A DNA stretch of 64,000 bases from Aeromicrobium sp. Root472D3 (GCF_001426485.1 NZ_LMET01000001.1:119466-183465), one strand, 5' to 3'; shown: positions 33,454 to 42,972, numbered from the stretch's first letter. Notes: generated by a model from the sequence alone, not told the origin. Numbers and translations are program-made.

Positions 33454-34854
33454 GTGCTGCTGACCTCCCTCCACGGCCCCGCCGACCTCGAGGACGCCGT
33501 GACCGTCGGCGACGCCTCGCTGTCGCGGGCCGACCTGCTGGCCGCCGCGACGCGGTTCGCCGCCTCCCTGCCGGACGACGGCCCGGTGGCGGTCGACGCG
33601 ACGGCGTCCCTCGACACCGTGGTCGCCGTCGTCGGGTGCCTGCTGGCCGGCGTCCCGGTCGTGCCGGTGCCGCCCGACTCCGGTCCGGCCGAGCTGGCGC
33701 ACGTGCTCCGCGACTCGGCCGCCACGACCTGGGTCGGCGGGGCCAGGCCGTCCGTCGACCTGCCGCGGCTCGACGTGGGGGACGGGACGACGCGGCGCGC
33801 GGTTCCGTCGCCGGCGTCCCTGACCGAGGGGACGGCGATGATCGTCTACACCTCCGGCACGACGGGATCGCCCAAGGGCGTCGAGATGAGCCACGGCGCG
33901 CTCGCCGCAGGACTCGACGCCCTGGCCGACGCCTGGGCGTGGACGCCCGACGACGTCCTGGTGCACGGTCTGCCCCTGTTCCACACGCACGGGCTGATCC
34001 TCGGGGTGCTGGGCAGCCTGCGCGTCGGCTCGCGGCTCGTGCACACCGTGACGCCCCGGCCCGAGCGGTACGCCGCCGCGAAGGGGTCGATGTACTTCGC
34101 GGTGCCGACGGTGTGGTCGCGCGTCGTCAAAGACGAGGCGTCGGCTCGCGCCCTGGCCGGCGCCCGCCTGCTCGTCTCGGGCAGCGCACCCCTGGTCGTC
34201 TCGGTGTTCGAGGGCCTCGCCGCGCTCACGGGGCACGCGCCGATCGAGCGCTACGGCATGACCGAGACCATGATCACCCTCAGCACCCGGGTCGACGGCG
34301 AGCGACGTCCCGGCTGGGTCGGCACGCCGGTGCTGGGCGCCGAGACCCGCGTCCTGGCCGAGGAGACGGGCGAGCAGGTCGCCGCCGACGGCGAGAGCAT
34401 CGGCCGGCTCGAGGTGCGCGGCCCGATGCTCTTCGACGGCTACCTGGGGCGGCCGGAGGCGACCGCCGAGACGTGGACCGACGACGGCTGGTTCGTCACC
34501 GGCGACCTCGCGACGCGCGACGCGCACGGCTTCCACCGCCTGGTCGGACGCGCGTCGACGGACCTGGTGAAGTCGGGCGGCTACCGGATCGGCACGGGCG
34601 AGATCGAGGCGGCGCTCCTCGACCACCCCGCGGTCGAGGAGGTCGCCGTCGTGGGCCTGCCCGACGACGACCTCGGGCAGCGCGTCGCGGCCTTCGTCGT
34701 CACCGCCGGGTCGGCTCGCGCCGGCCTGGAGGCCGAGCTGATCGACCTCGTCGCCTCGCAGCTGTCGTGGCACAAGCGGCCCCGGCAGGTCGTCTTCGTC
34801 GACAGCCTGCCCCGCAACGCGATGGGCAAGGTGCAGAAGACCCAGCTCGGCTAG
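33454..34854 (+). CDS. matB: malonyl-CoA/methylmalonyl-CoA synthetase (MatB-like)
   Basis: A 466-residue AMP-forming ligase close to Streptomyces MatB, which makes malonyl-CoA or methylmalonyl-CoA from the free diacid. Motifs: VYTSGTTGSPKGVEMSH, DDVLVHGLPLFHTHGL, PTVWSRV, RYGMTETMI and the RRPGWVG block that contacts the second carboxylate, followed by VTGDLATRD and a C-terminal RNAMGKVQKTQLG lysine. It is short for the superfamily, as MatB is. No decarboxylase or polyketide gene accompanies it here. Its TAG stop overlaps the purD TAG stop on the other strand in a shared CTAG. Confidence 0.82.
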   Translation: MLLTSLHGPADLEDAVTVGDASLSRADLLAAATRFAASLPDDGPVAVDATASLDTVVAVVGCLLAGVPVVPVPPDSGPAELAHVLRDSAATTWVGGARPSVDLPRLDVGDGTTRRAVPSPASLTEGTAMIVYTSGTTGSPKGVEMSHGALAAGLDALADAWAWTPDDVLVHGLPLFHTHGLILGVLGSLRVGSRLVHTVTPRPERYAAAKGSMYFAVPTVWSRVVKDEASARALAGARLLVSGSAPLVVSVFEGLAALTGHAPIERYGMTETMITLSTRVDGERRPGWVGTPVLGAETRVLAEETGEQVAADGESIGRLEVRGPMLFDGYLGRPEATAETWTDDGWFVTGDLATRDAHGFHRLVGRASTDLVKSGGYRIGTGEIEAALLDHPAVEEVAVVGLPDDDLGQRVAAFVVTAGSARAGLEAELIDLVASQLSWHKRPRQVVFVDSLPRNAMGKVQKTQLG

Positions 34855-36107
34855 GCCCCCGCGGCGTCCTCCGCCGCGGTGCGGGCGATGTCGGTGCGGT
34901 GGTGCCCGCCGCGGATCGCGATGCGGTCGACCCCGGCGTACGCGCGCTCGCGGGCCTCGGCGAGGTCGGCGCCGACCGCCGTCACCGACAGCACGCGTCC
35001 GCCCGCCGTCACGAGCCGTCCGTCGACGACCGCGGTCCCGGCGTGGATGACGTCGACGCCGTCGAGCGCGTTCGCGGCGTCGACCCCCGTGATCTCGTCC
35101 CCCGTGACGGGCGACTCGGGATAGCCCTCCGACGCGACGACGACCGTCACGGACGACGCCCGGTCCCACTGCGGGAGGCCGACCTCGCCCAGGGTGCCGG
35201 TCGCGGCGCCGTGCAGCAGCGCCGACAGCGGCGTGCGCAGCATCGACAGGATCGACTGCGTCTCGGGGTCGCCGAAGCGGGCGTTGAACTCGATGACCCG
35301 CACGCCCCGGCTCGTCAGCGCCAGGCCCGCGTAGAGCAGTCCTTGGAAGGGCGTTCCGCGGCGTGCCATCTCCTCGACCGTCGGCACCAGCACGCGGCGG
35401 GACACCTCGGCCACGAGGTCGTCCGGCGCCCACGGCAGCGGCGTGTAGGCGCCCATGCCGCCGGTGTTGGGTCCGTCGTCGCCGTCGAGGGCGCGCTTGA
35501 AGTCCTGGGCGGGCTGCAGAGGCAGCACGGTCTCGCCGTCGGTGATCGCGAACAGCGACACCTCGGGTCCGTCGAGGAACTCCTCGATCACGACGCGGTC
35601 ACAGCCCGCCGCGTGGTCGATCGCGGCCTGGCGGTCGTCGGTCACGACGACGCCCTTGCCGGCTGCCAGCGCATCGTCCTTGACGACGTAGGGCGGGCCG
35701 AAGGCGTCGAGCGCGTCGACGACCTGCTGGGGCGTCTCGCACACGTGGGCCAGCGCGGTGGGCACCTCGGCGGCGGCCATGACCTGCTTGGCGAACGCCT
35801 TCGACCCCTCGATCTGCGCGGCCTCCTTGGACGGGCCGAAGCACGCGATGCCGGCGGCCCGGACGGCGTCGGCGACGCCCGCGACGAGCGGCGCCTCGGG
35901 CCCGACCACGACGAGGTCGACCTGCAACGAGGTCGCGAGGGCCGCGACGGCGTCCCCGTCGAGGGGGTCGACGGGGTGCAGCGTGGCCACGTCGGCGATG
36001 CCGGGGTTGCCGGGCGCGGCGTGCACCTCGGTGACCTGCGGGTCGCGGGACAGGGCGAGGGCCAGGGCGTGCTCGCGGCCGCCGGTGCCGATGACGAGGG
36101 TCTTCAC
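34851..36107 (-). CDS. purD: phosphoribosylamine-glycine ligase
   Basis: A 418-residue ATP-grasp enzyme for the second step of purine synthesis (GAR formation). It opens MKTLVIGTGGREHALALAL with the N-domain phosphate loop; the ATP-grasp region shows GPEAPLVAGV, YVVKDDALAAGKGV and the signature RFGDPETQ. Complete length. The start is a GTG with TAGAGT eight bases upstream. Its stop is fused with that of matB in the palindrome CTAG, so the two convergent transcripts meet with no intergenic DNA and no terminator. Confidence 0.96.
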   Translation of the reverse strand: MKTLVIGTGGREHALALALSRDPQVTEVHAAPGNPGIADVATLHPVDPLDGDAVAALATSLQVDLVVVGPEAPLVAGVADAVRAAGIACFGPSKEAAQIEGSKAFAKQVMAAAEVPTALAHVCETPQQVVDALDAFGPPYVVKDDALAAGKGVVVTDDRQAAIDHAAGCDRVVIEEFLDGPEVSLFAITDGETVLPLQPAQDFKRALDGDDGPNTGGMGAYTPLPWAPDDLVAEVSRRVLVPTVEEMARRGTPFQGLLYAGLALTSRGVRVIEFNARFGDPETQSILSMLRTPLSALLHGAATGTLGEVGLPQWDRASSVTVVVASEGYPESPVTGDEITGVDAANALDGVDVIHAGTAVVDGRLVTAGGRVLSVTAVGADLAEARERAYAGVDRIAIRGGHHRTDIARTAAEDAAGA

Positions 36108-36121
36108 GGGACGCCACTCTA
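36108..36121 (-). promoter_or_regulatory. probable leaderless promoter of purD
   Basis: TAGAGT (36121-36116 on the minus strand) and eight bases precede the GTG at 36107. Confidence 0.45.
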
Positions 36122-36150
36122 GTGGGACGGGCGGGGCCCCCGGACGCGAC

Positions 36151-36182
36151 GAGGGGCCCCGACCTCGTGGTCGGGGCCCCTC
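36151..36182 (-). terminator. terminator of the first secreted Ig-like gene
   Basis: Perfect 14-bp arms GAGGGGCCCCGACC (36151-36164) and complement (36169-36182) with a TCGT loop, 16 bases after the stop of the gene at 36198. Confidence 0.8.
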
Positions 36183-36197
36183 AGCGGGTGGTGGGTG

Positions 36198-37136
36198 CTA
36201 CTTCTTGACCGTCACCGCGCGCGAGATGCTGACGGGCTTGATCGTGTCGGTGCCGACGACCGTGACCTTCAGCGTCGACTTGCCCTTGGGCAGCTTGCCG
36301 AGGCTCAGCTTGATCTTGCCGATGCTGTTGACGGTGCCGGAGGCGACCTTCTTGCCCTTGGCGTAGCCGTCGACCTTGAGGCCGCGCGGGGCCTGCTTGC
36401 CGTCCACCGTGACCTGGACGTAGACGTTGACCGTGTTCTTGGTCGTGATCTTGCCCGACTTGGGCGAGAACTTGTAGAACTTCGCGGCCGAGACCAGCTG
36501 GACGACGGGCTCCTTGAACGTGTAGGTCGTGCCGTCCCACGTGATGTCGGTGACGGTGGCGGGCTTGTCGGACTGGACGCCGAAGCCGATGACCTTGTAG
36601 TCCGGTCCGAGCGCGGCGATGATGTCGCGCAGCGGGGTCGGCTGGTTGGCCGGGATGCTGCCGATCGCCTTGCTGGACGCCCACTCGTCGGTCAGCTTGA
36701 TGCGGCTGCCGTCGTCGTCGAGGCTGCGGATCGTGGCGAACTGGTTGCCCGCGATCGCGGTGCTGCGCAGCGGCACCTGCAGGTTGGCCGTGCCGACGGT
36801 CGTCGTGAAGTCGGCGGCGGTGATCTTCGACGCCAGGTCGAAGTTGCGGTTCGCCGCGTTGGGCGCGATCGTCGCGTCGTTGTCGGCGTACCCCTTGATG
36901 ACCTGCGAGGGGCCGTTCGAGAGCTCGAGGCCCTTCACGGTGACCTTGGCTCCGGTCGGGTTGTTGTCGTATCCCTGGTGCCAGGCGGTGTAGACGGCCG
37001 CGGTGGGCTTGACCTCGGCGTTGGTGACGTTGACGGTCGTGGCGGCCTGCGCGGCGGGCGCGAGGACGAGGGCCGAGGCGACGAGCGCGCCGATGCCGGC
37101 GACGGCGCCGGAGCGGCGGGTGGCGGTACGGGTCAT
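36198..37136 (-). CDS. secreted protein with C-terminal Ig-like domain (paralogue 1)
   Basis: A 312-residue exported protein of unknown function. Signal peptide about 1-32 (LVLAPAAQA-AT). The middle is beta-rich with LELSNGPSQVIKGY and VKAIGFGVQ-like strands; the last 95 residues (TKNTVNVYVQVTVDG...VDGYAKGKKVASGTVNSIGKIKLSLGKLPKGKSTLKV) form an Ig-like/Big domain. No LPXTG motif and no transmembrane anchor, so probably released or loosely bound. ATG with AAGGA nine bases upstream. The adjacent upstream gene is a diverged paralogue sharing the leader, the LEL...GY block and the C-terminal domain. Confidence 0.75.
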   Translation of the reverse strand: MTRTATRRSGAVAGIGALVASALVLAPAAQAATTVNVTNAEVKPTAAVYTAWHQGYDNNPTGAKVTVKGLELSNGPSQVIKGYADNDATIAPNAANRNFDLASKITAADFTTTVGTANLQVPLRSTAIAGNQFATIRSLDDDGSRIKLTDEWASSKAIGSIPANQPTPLRDIIAALGPDYKVIGFGVQSDKPATVTDITWDGTTYTFKEPVVQLVSAAKFYKFSPKSGKITTKNTVNVYVQVTVDGKQAPRGLKVDGYAKGKKVASGTVNSIGKIKLSLGKLPKGKSTLKVTVVGTDTIKPVSISRAVTVKK

Positions 37137-37291
37137 GGGAGTTCCTTGCTGTAGGTGCGACGGACTGCTTCGTCCGCTGTCGGCCAGTGATCTGGCTCTC
37201 CCATGTGATCACAGATTCAAGACAGTGTGACGTGAATGGACGGTCTGTCTCCAAAAAAGTTGGACGCGCGTCCCGGTCGCACCACGCGCGA

Positions 37292-37320
37292 AGGGCCCCA
37301 CCCGAACCGGGTGGGGCCCT
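37292..37320 (-). terminator. terminator of the second secreted Ig-like gene
   Basis: Perfect 13-bp arms AGGGCCCCACCCG (37292-37304) and complement (37308-37320), loop AAC, 19 bases after the stop of the gene at 37339. The region 37137-37291 is the leader of paralogue 1 and is comparatively AT-rich, with a T6 run. Confidence 0.8.
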
Positions 37321-37338
37321 CGTGTCGCGCGGCGTCGA

Positions 37339-38469
37339 CTACTTGCGGACGCGGACCGCGACGGAGGAGCTGCCGCCGTTGATCTTCGACGAGCCGGACT
37401 GGACGACCTTCAGCGTCGCCTTGCCGGCCGGCAGCTTGTTCGGCAGGCGCAGCTTGACCTTGCCCGTGCTGTTGACCTTGCCCGTCACGACCTTCTTGCC
37501 CTTGGCGTAGCCGTGGACCGTCGTGCCCTGGGCCGCGGGACGGCCGTCGACCTGGACGACCGCGTAGACCGAGACCGTGCTGCGCACGGACGGGCGGCTC
37601 GGGTGGATCCGGTAGATCGTCGCCTTGCCCTTGAACTTCTCGACCTTGACCGTCACGGTGCCCGTCGACGAGCCGCCGCGGCCGTCCGTCACGGTGTAGG
37701 TGAAGGCCCCGTTGCCCTTGAACCCGCGGGCGGGCGTGAAGGTCGCGGTCGTGCCGGTCGCCGAGACGGTTCCGCCCACCGGGCCGCCGACGGAGTACGT
37801 CAGCTCGTTGCCGTCGACGTCGGACGAGGCCAACGTGACCGTCAGCGGGGTCTCGATGCGCGTCGAGACCGTCGAGCTCGGGGCGCTGGGGGCGGTGTTC
37901 TTGAACAGGTAGGTCGTGCCGTCGAAAGCGATGCTCTTGACGGTGCTCGTGCCACCCGATGCGTCGACGCCGAAGCCGTTCACGGTGTAGTCGTCCTTGA
38001 CCTGCGCGCCGATCTCGTCGATCGTCGCCGAGTCGCCGGCGGGGATGTCGCCGATCGCCGTGTCGGTGGTGAACTCGCCGGCGGTCGCCGAGGGGCGCAG
38101 CGTCGCGGGCCCGCCGGCGATCGCGTCGTCCGACAGCAGCAGCACGAACGACGCCGCGGTGCCGGACGCGCGCTCGACCTGCGCGGTCGAGAGGGCGGCC
38201 AGCTTGACCGTCGACCCGGCCGGGTAGCCGTTCAGGACGCGCGACGTGCCCGCGAGCTCGAGGCCGTCGTTGGTGATCTGGTTGGTCCCGGCGGCGTCGG
38301 CCTGGTACCAGCCGAACGTCGTGGTGCCGTTCTTGGCGATCTGCGACTCGCGGACGTCGGCGATCGCGTCGGCCGCCTGGGCGGACGGGGTGAAGAGCAG
38401 TGCCGAGGTGACGAGGGCGCCGATGGCGACGCCCGCCCCTGCGCGGCGCGTGGTGATGAGTTGAGTCAT
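37339..38469 (-). CDS. secreted protein with cadherin-like and Ig-like domains (paralogue 2)
   Basis: A 376-residue exported protein. Signal peptide about 1-33 (LLFTPSAQA-AD). After an N-terminal region like paralogue 1 it has an inserted Big_9/cadherin-like repeat (TVTLASSDVDGNELTYSV...GNGAFTYTVTDGRGGSSTGTV) and then the same C-terminal Ig-like domain (STVSVYAVVQVDG...VHGYAKGKKVVTGKVNSTGKVKL). No sorting signal. Likely an extracellular structural or adhesive protein. ATG with AAGGGA close upstream; a G-rich hairpin abuts this ribosome site (38481-38514). Confidence 0.75.
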   Translation of the reverse strand: MTQLITTRRAGAGVAIGALVTSALLFTPSAQAADAIADVRESQIAKNGTTTFGWYQADAAGTNQITNDGLELAGTSRVLNGYPAGSTVKLAALSTAQVERASGTAASFVLLLSDDAIAGGPATLRPSATAGEFTTDTAIGDIPAGDSATIDEIGAQVKDDYTVNGFGVDASGGTSTVKSIAFDGTTYLFKNTAPSAPSSTVSTRIETPLTVTLASSDVDGNELTYSVGGPVGGTVSATGTTATFTPARGFKGNGAFTYTVTDGRGGSSTGTVTVKVEKFKGKATIYRIHPSRPSVRSTVSVYAVVQVDGRPAAQGTTVHGYAKGKKVVTGKVNSTGKVKLRLPNKLPAGKATLKVVQSGSSKINGGSSSVAVRVRK

Positions 38470-38474
38470 GAGAA

Positions 38475-38514
38475 TCCCTTGCAATCGATCCCCCCGGACC
38501 CCCCGGAGGATTGC
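38475..38514 (-). promoter_or_regulatory. 5' leader hairpin next to the ribosome site
   Basis: On the transcript GCAATC (38514-38509) pairs with GATTGC (38486-38481), enclosing two G6 runs separated by TCC. The ribosome site AAGGGA (38480-38475) starts right at the foot of the stem. A role in translation control is possible but untested. Confidence 0.4.
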
Positions 38515-38614
38515 CGGTGATCGGCGCACCCACCTCGGCTCGATCGCGAGACAGGCTGACCCCAGTGGATCACACCCGCCCCAGCAGGCCCAATCGCCTC
38601 CGACGTCCGGACCG

Positions 38615-39955
<1,341 letters not shown>

Positions 39956-39986
39956 TCACCCTAGCGGAGATCGGCGTCGCGCGGGG

Positions 39987-40520
39987 CTAGCCGGACTGCC
40001 GCGCCCGGTACGCGGCGACGGCGGCGCGGTTGCCGCACGCGGTGCTGCAGAAGCGCCGGGACCGGTTGCGCGACAGGTCGAGCACCAGCCCGCCGCAGTC
40101 GTCGTCGGCACAGACGCCGAGCCGCGACATCTCGTCGGCGCGGATGACGTCGATCATCGCCATCGCGGTCTCGACGACGATGCGGGTCGCGAAGGGGCGC
40201 TCGTCCTCGACGGCGTGCAGGTGCCAGTCCATGGCGCCGTGGCGCACGAGCTGCGGCAGCGCGCCGGCCTCGCGCAGCAGCTCGTTGACGAGGCCGACGG
40301 CGTCGTCGCGGTCGCTCGTGAGCAGGCGCCGCAGCACGGGTCGCAGCTCGCGCAGCTCGTCGAGCTCGGCCCGGTCGCCGTCGAAGCGTCCGGTGTAGCC
40401 CTGCTCGGCGATGAACTCCGCGACCTGCTCGGTCGAGACGAGGGTGTCGGGCTCCTCGGCCGAGTTCGCGAGCGCGACGGCCGCCACGAGGGCCGCTTCG
40501 GTGTCATGGGCGAAGACCAT
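39987..40520 (-). CDS. ABATE/CGNR zinc-finger transcriptional regulator
   Basis: A 177-residue putative DNA-binding regulator. The N-terminal ABATE domain (stress-related, about 1-120) is followed by a CGNR zinc finger with LGVCADDDCGGLVLD and RRFCSTACGNRAAVAAYRAR, giving four zinc cysteines and the CGNR signature. Such proteins often sit divergent from the transporter they control; here an EamA permease starts only 38 bases away on the other strand, a likely target. ATG with TAAGGT six bases upstream, so leaderless. Confidence 0.85.
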   Translation of the reverse strand: MVFAHDTEAALVAAVALANSAEEPDTLVSTEQVAEFIAEQGYTGRFDGDRAELDELRELRPVLRRLLTSDRDDAVGLVNELLREAGALPQLVRHGAMDWHLHAVEDERPFATRIVVETAMAMIDVIRADEMSRLGVCADDDCGGLVLDLSRNRSRRFCSTACGNRAAVAAYRARQSG

Positions 40521-40558
40521 GTTGACACCTTACAGGCAACGCCTTAGTGTCACATGCC
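40521..40558. promoter_or_regulatory. divergent promoters of the CGNR regulator and EamA transporter
   Basis: Minus strand: TAAGGT (40532-40527) plus six bases to the ATG at 40520. Plus strand: TAGTGT (40545-40550) plus eight bases to the ATG at 40559. CCTTA occurs twice between them, a possible operator. Confidence 0.5.
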
Positions 40559-41530
40559 ATGACAGCCGTGACCCATGACATCGAGCTCGCCGGCTCGTCC
40601 CGCACCTCGTCCGGGATCGCCTTCGCGGTGGCCGGCGCGGCGTCGTTCGCGATGTCGGGCCCGATGGCCAAGGGGCTCATCGCGGCCGGATGGTCGCCCG
40701 GGTCCGCCGTCACCGTCCGGGTGCTGCTCGCCGCGGCGATCCTCGCGGCACCGGCCGCCGTCGCCCTGCGGGGTCGCTGGCACCTGCTGCGCGCCAACCT
40801 CTGGCTCGTCGCCGCCTACGGCCTGGTCGCCGTGGCGGGCGTGCAGCTCGCCTACTTCAACGCGGTCGACCACCTGCAGGTCGGCGTCGCGCTGCTGATC
40901 GAGTTCACGTGCCCCGTCGCGGTGCTGGCGTGGATGTGGTGGCGCCACCACCAGCGTCCGTCGCGTCTCACGGCGATCGGCGCGGTGCTCGCGATCGCGG
41001 GGCTGTTCCTGGTGCTCGACCTGACGTCGGGCGCCGCGATCGACCTCGTCGGGCTGGCGTGGGCCTTCGCGGCCATGGTCTGCGCCGCGGTCTACTGGGT
41101 CATGTCGGCCGACGAGGACAACGGCCTGCCCGGCATCGCCCTGGCCGCCGGCGGCCTGACGTTCGGCGGGCTCGCGCTGCTGCTCGGCGGGATCGTCGGC
41201 ATCATCCCGCTGGCCGCCTCGACCGCCGACGTCGAGCTCGCCGGCTCGATGTGGCCGTGGTGGGGGCCCATGCTCGTCCTCGGCGCCGTGACGGCCGGGC
41301 TCGCCTACGTCCTCAGCATCGAGGGCAGCCGCCGGCTGGGCTCGCGCCTCGGCTCGTTCGTCGGGCTGGCCGAGGCCGTGTTCGGCGTGGCGTTCGCGTG
41401 GCTGCTGCTCGCCGAGACGCCCCGGGCCGTCCAGCTGCTCGGCGGGGCGCTGATCCTGCTCGGTGTCGTCGGGGTCAAGCTGGGCGAGCCCCGGCTCGAC
41501 GCACCTGCGGCGCCTGGCACGGCCCCGTAG
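40559..41530 (+). CDS. EamA/DMT family transporter
   Basis: A 323-residue membrane protein with ten predicted hydrophobic segments and duplicated EamA halves, resembling RhtA/YddG-type exporters of amino acids or drugs. Typical sites are PMAKGLIAAGWSP in the first half and the closing GSFVGLAEAVFGVAFAWLLLAETP of the second. Substrate unknown. I took the ATG at 40559; a GTG four codons upstream lies inside the -10 box. Its TAG stop is also the first three bases of the -10 box of the next gene. Probably controlled by the divergent CGNR regulator. Confidence 0.85.
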   Translation: MTAVTHDIELAGSSRTSSGIAFAVAGAASFAMSGPMAKGLIAAGWSPGSAVTVRVLLAAAILAAPAAVALRGRWHLLRANLWLVAAYGLVAVAGVQLAYFNAVDHLQVGVALLIEFTCPVAVLAWMWWRHHQRPSRLTAIGAVLAIAGLFLVLDLTSGAAIDLVGLAWAFAAMVCAAVYWVMSADEDNGLPGIALAAGGLTFGGLALLLGGIVGIIPLAASTADVELAGSMWPWWGPMLVLGAVTAGLAYVLSIEGSRRLGSRLGSFVGLAEAVFGVAFAWLLLAETPRAVQLLGGALILLGVVGVKLGEPRLDAPAAPGTAP

Positions 41531-41539
41531 GGTGCGGGG
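41528..41539 (+). promoter_or_regulatory. leaderless promoter of the lipid kinase, sharing the EamA stop codon
   Basis: TAGGGT (41528-41533) and six bases (GCGGGG) precede the GTG at 41540. TAG at 41528-41530 is the stop of the EamA gene. Confidence 0.6.
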
Positions 41540-42430
41540 GTGCCCTCTCTCCTCGCCATCGCCAACGCCGACGCCGGCAGCTCCGACGACGCCGCGGTCG
41601 ACGAGGTGGTCGCGGCCCTCTCGGGGGACGTCGACGTCGAGCTCGTGCGGACGTCCAGCCCCGACGACCTCGCCGAGGCGCTCGCGAGCCGGCCGGCGCT
41701 CGACGGCGTCGTCGTGCTCGGCGGCGACGGCAGCCTGCACGCCGTCGTCCAGGCGATCCGCGACGCCGGCCGCCTCGCCGACCTGACGGTCGGGCTGGTG
41801 CCGCTCGGCACCGGCAACGACTTCGCCGCGACGCTCGGCCTGCCCGAGGAGCCCGCCGCCGCGGCGCGGGTGGTCGTCAGGGGCACCACCAAGGCCATCG
41901 ACCTCGTGATCGACGGTGACGACGACGTCGTCGTCAACGCGGCGCACATCGGCATCGGTGCGGAGGCGGCCGCGGCGGCCAAGCCCTACAAGAAGGCGCT
42001 CGGCCCGGTCGGCTACGCCGTCGGCGCGGCCATCACGGGGCTGAAGGGCCTCACGACGCCCGGCGCGCGCCTGCGCGTCACGGTCGACGGCCAGACCCTG
42101 ACCCGCAAGGAGCCCGTCATCCAGGTCGCGATCGGCAACGGCCGGTACGTCGGCGGCGGCGCCCCCCTGCTGCCGCGCGCCGATCCGTCCGACGGGCTGA
42201 TCGACGTGTCGGTGTCGTACACCGAGTCGCCGCGACGACGCATCGCGTACGCGTTCAGCGTCCGCCGCGGCGAGCACCACCGCCGCGACGACGTCGTCTA
42301 CCTGCGCGGCAGCACGATCGAGGTGCAGGGCGACGCGCTGCGGTGCACCAGCGACGGCGAGCTCACCGAGGCGTCCACGCGCCACGCGTGGCGCATCGAG
42401 CCGGGCGTCCTGACGATGTACGTCCCCTGA
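41540..42430 (+). CDS. diacylglycerol/lipid kinase family protein (YegS-like)
   Basis: A 296-residue enzyme of the DAGK catalytic family, which phosphorylates lipid diols or sphingoid-like substrates with ATP. The nucleotide loop VVLGGDGSLHAVVQAI, PLGTGNDFAATLGLP and a C-terminal beta-sandwich with DALRCTSDGE are intact. Cytosolic, acting at the membrane surface. Substrate is not readable; phosphatidylinositol-mannoside or diacylglycerol roles are known in related actinomycete enzymes. GTG start fixed by the TAGGGT box. Two large hairpins end the transcript. Confidence 0.87.
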   Translation: MPSLLAIANADAGSSDDAAVDEVVAALSGDVDVELVRTSSPDDLAEALASRPALDGVVVLGGDGSLHAVVQAIRDAGRLADLTVGLVPLGTGNDFAATLGLPEEPAAAARVVVRGTTKAIDLVIDGDDDVVVNAAHIGIGAEAAAAAKPYKKALGPVGYAVGAAITGLKGLTTPGARLRVTVDGQTLTRKEPVIQVAIGNGRYVGGGAPLLPRADPSDGLIDVSVSYTESPRRRIAYAFSVRRGEHHRRDDVVYLRGSTIEVQGDALRCTSDGELTEASTRHAWRIEPGVLTMYVP

Positions 42431-42443
42431 CGCCCCACCCTCC

Positions 42444-42508
42444 GCGGTTCACCACGGTCCCGTGGTGAACCGCGTCCGCCCGGGGGAAGGCTCCCCCGGG
42501 CGGACGCG
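42444..42508. terminator. overlapping double terminator
   Basis: First hairpin: 13-bp arms GCGGTTCACCACG (42444-42456) and 42461-42473. Second: 17-bp arms CGCGTCCGCCCGGGGGA (42471-42487) and 42492-42508. The two share bases 42471-42473, so they cannot both form fully. Located between convergent genes. Confidence 0.8.
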
Positions 42509-42529
42509 GTCTGCCGCGGTCGGACGGTC

Positions 42530-42943
42530 TCAGGCGGTGCGGGTGACGAGCTCGGCGTAGGCCTCGGGGCTCGACTCGTGCAGGAACTCGCGGCAGCGGT
42601 GCGCCTCGCCCTCGTCGCCGAGGCGCTCGGACGCGTCCGCCAGTGCGGCGAGCGAGCGCAGGAACGCGCGGTTGGGCTCGTGCTCCCACGGCAGCGGACC
42701 GTGGCCCTTCCAGCCGTTGCGGCGCAGCAGGTCGAGCGAGCGGTGGTAGCCCGTGCGCACGAAGGCGTAGCCCTCGAGGTCGCGGCCCTCGGCGAGCGCG
42801 AGCTCGGCCAGCGTGACCCAGGCGAGCGCCGAGTCGGGGTGCAGCGACGCGACGGTCTGCGGGCTGTCGCCGGCGGCGAGCTCGGCAGCGCCGGGATCTT
42901 CGGGCAGGAGCGTGGCGGGCGGTTCGCCGAACAGGTTCGTCAT
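42530..42943 (-). CDS. DUF3151 family protein
   Basis: A 137-residue protein of the DUF3151 family, found in actinomycetes next to fructose-bisphosphate aldolase, as here. It starts MTNLFGEPPATLLPEDP, has a helical repeat-like middle (DSALAWVTLAELALAEGRDLEGYAFVRTGYHRSLDLLRRNGWKG) and a C-terminal helical pair ending FLHESSPEAYAEL. The helix pattern resembles TPR. No function is known. ATG at 42943 with CAGGAT six bases upstream and GAGGG overlapping the spacer. Separated from fba by the fba terminator, so transcribed on its own. Confidence 0.85.
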   Translation of the reverse strand: MTNLFGEPPATLLPEDPGAAELAAGDSPQTVASLHPDSALAWVTLAELALAEGRDLEGYAFVRTGYHRSLDLLRRNGWKGHGPLPWEHEPNRAFLRSLAALADASERLGDEGEAHRCREFLHESSPEAYAELVTRTA

Positions 42944-42955
42944 GCCCTCATCCTG
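42944..42955 (-). promoter_or_regulatory. possible leaderless promoter of the DUF3151 gene
   Basis: CAGGAT (42955-42950 on the minus strand) and six bases (GAGGGC) precede the ATG at 42943. The spacer could also act as a very close ribosome site. Confidence 0.35.
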
Positions 42956-42972
42956 TCAGGCCCGCCCAGATC

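Noticed and set aside
38481-38514. G-rich leader considered as a G-quadruplex or a known riboswitch
   Set aside because: Only two G runs are present and I see no conserved riboswitch core; a simple hairpin is the safer reading.
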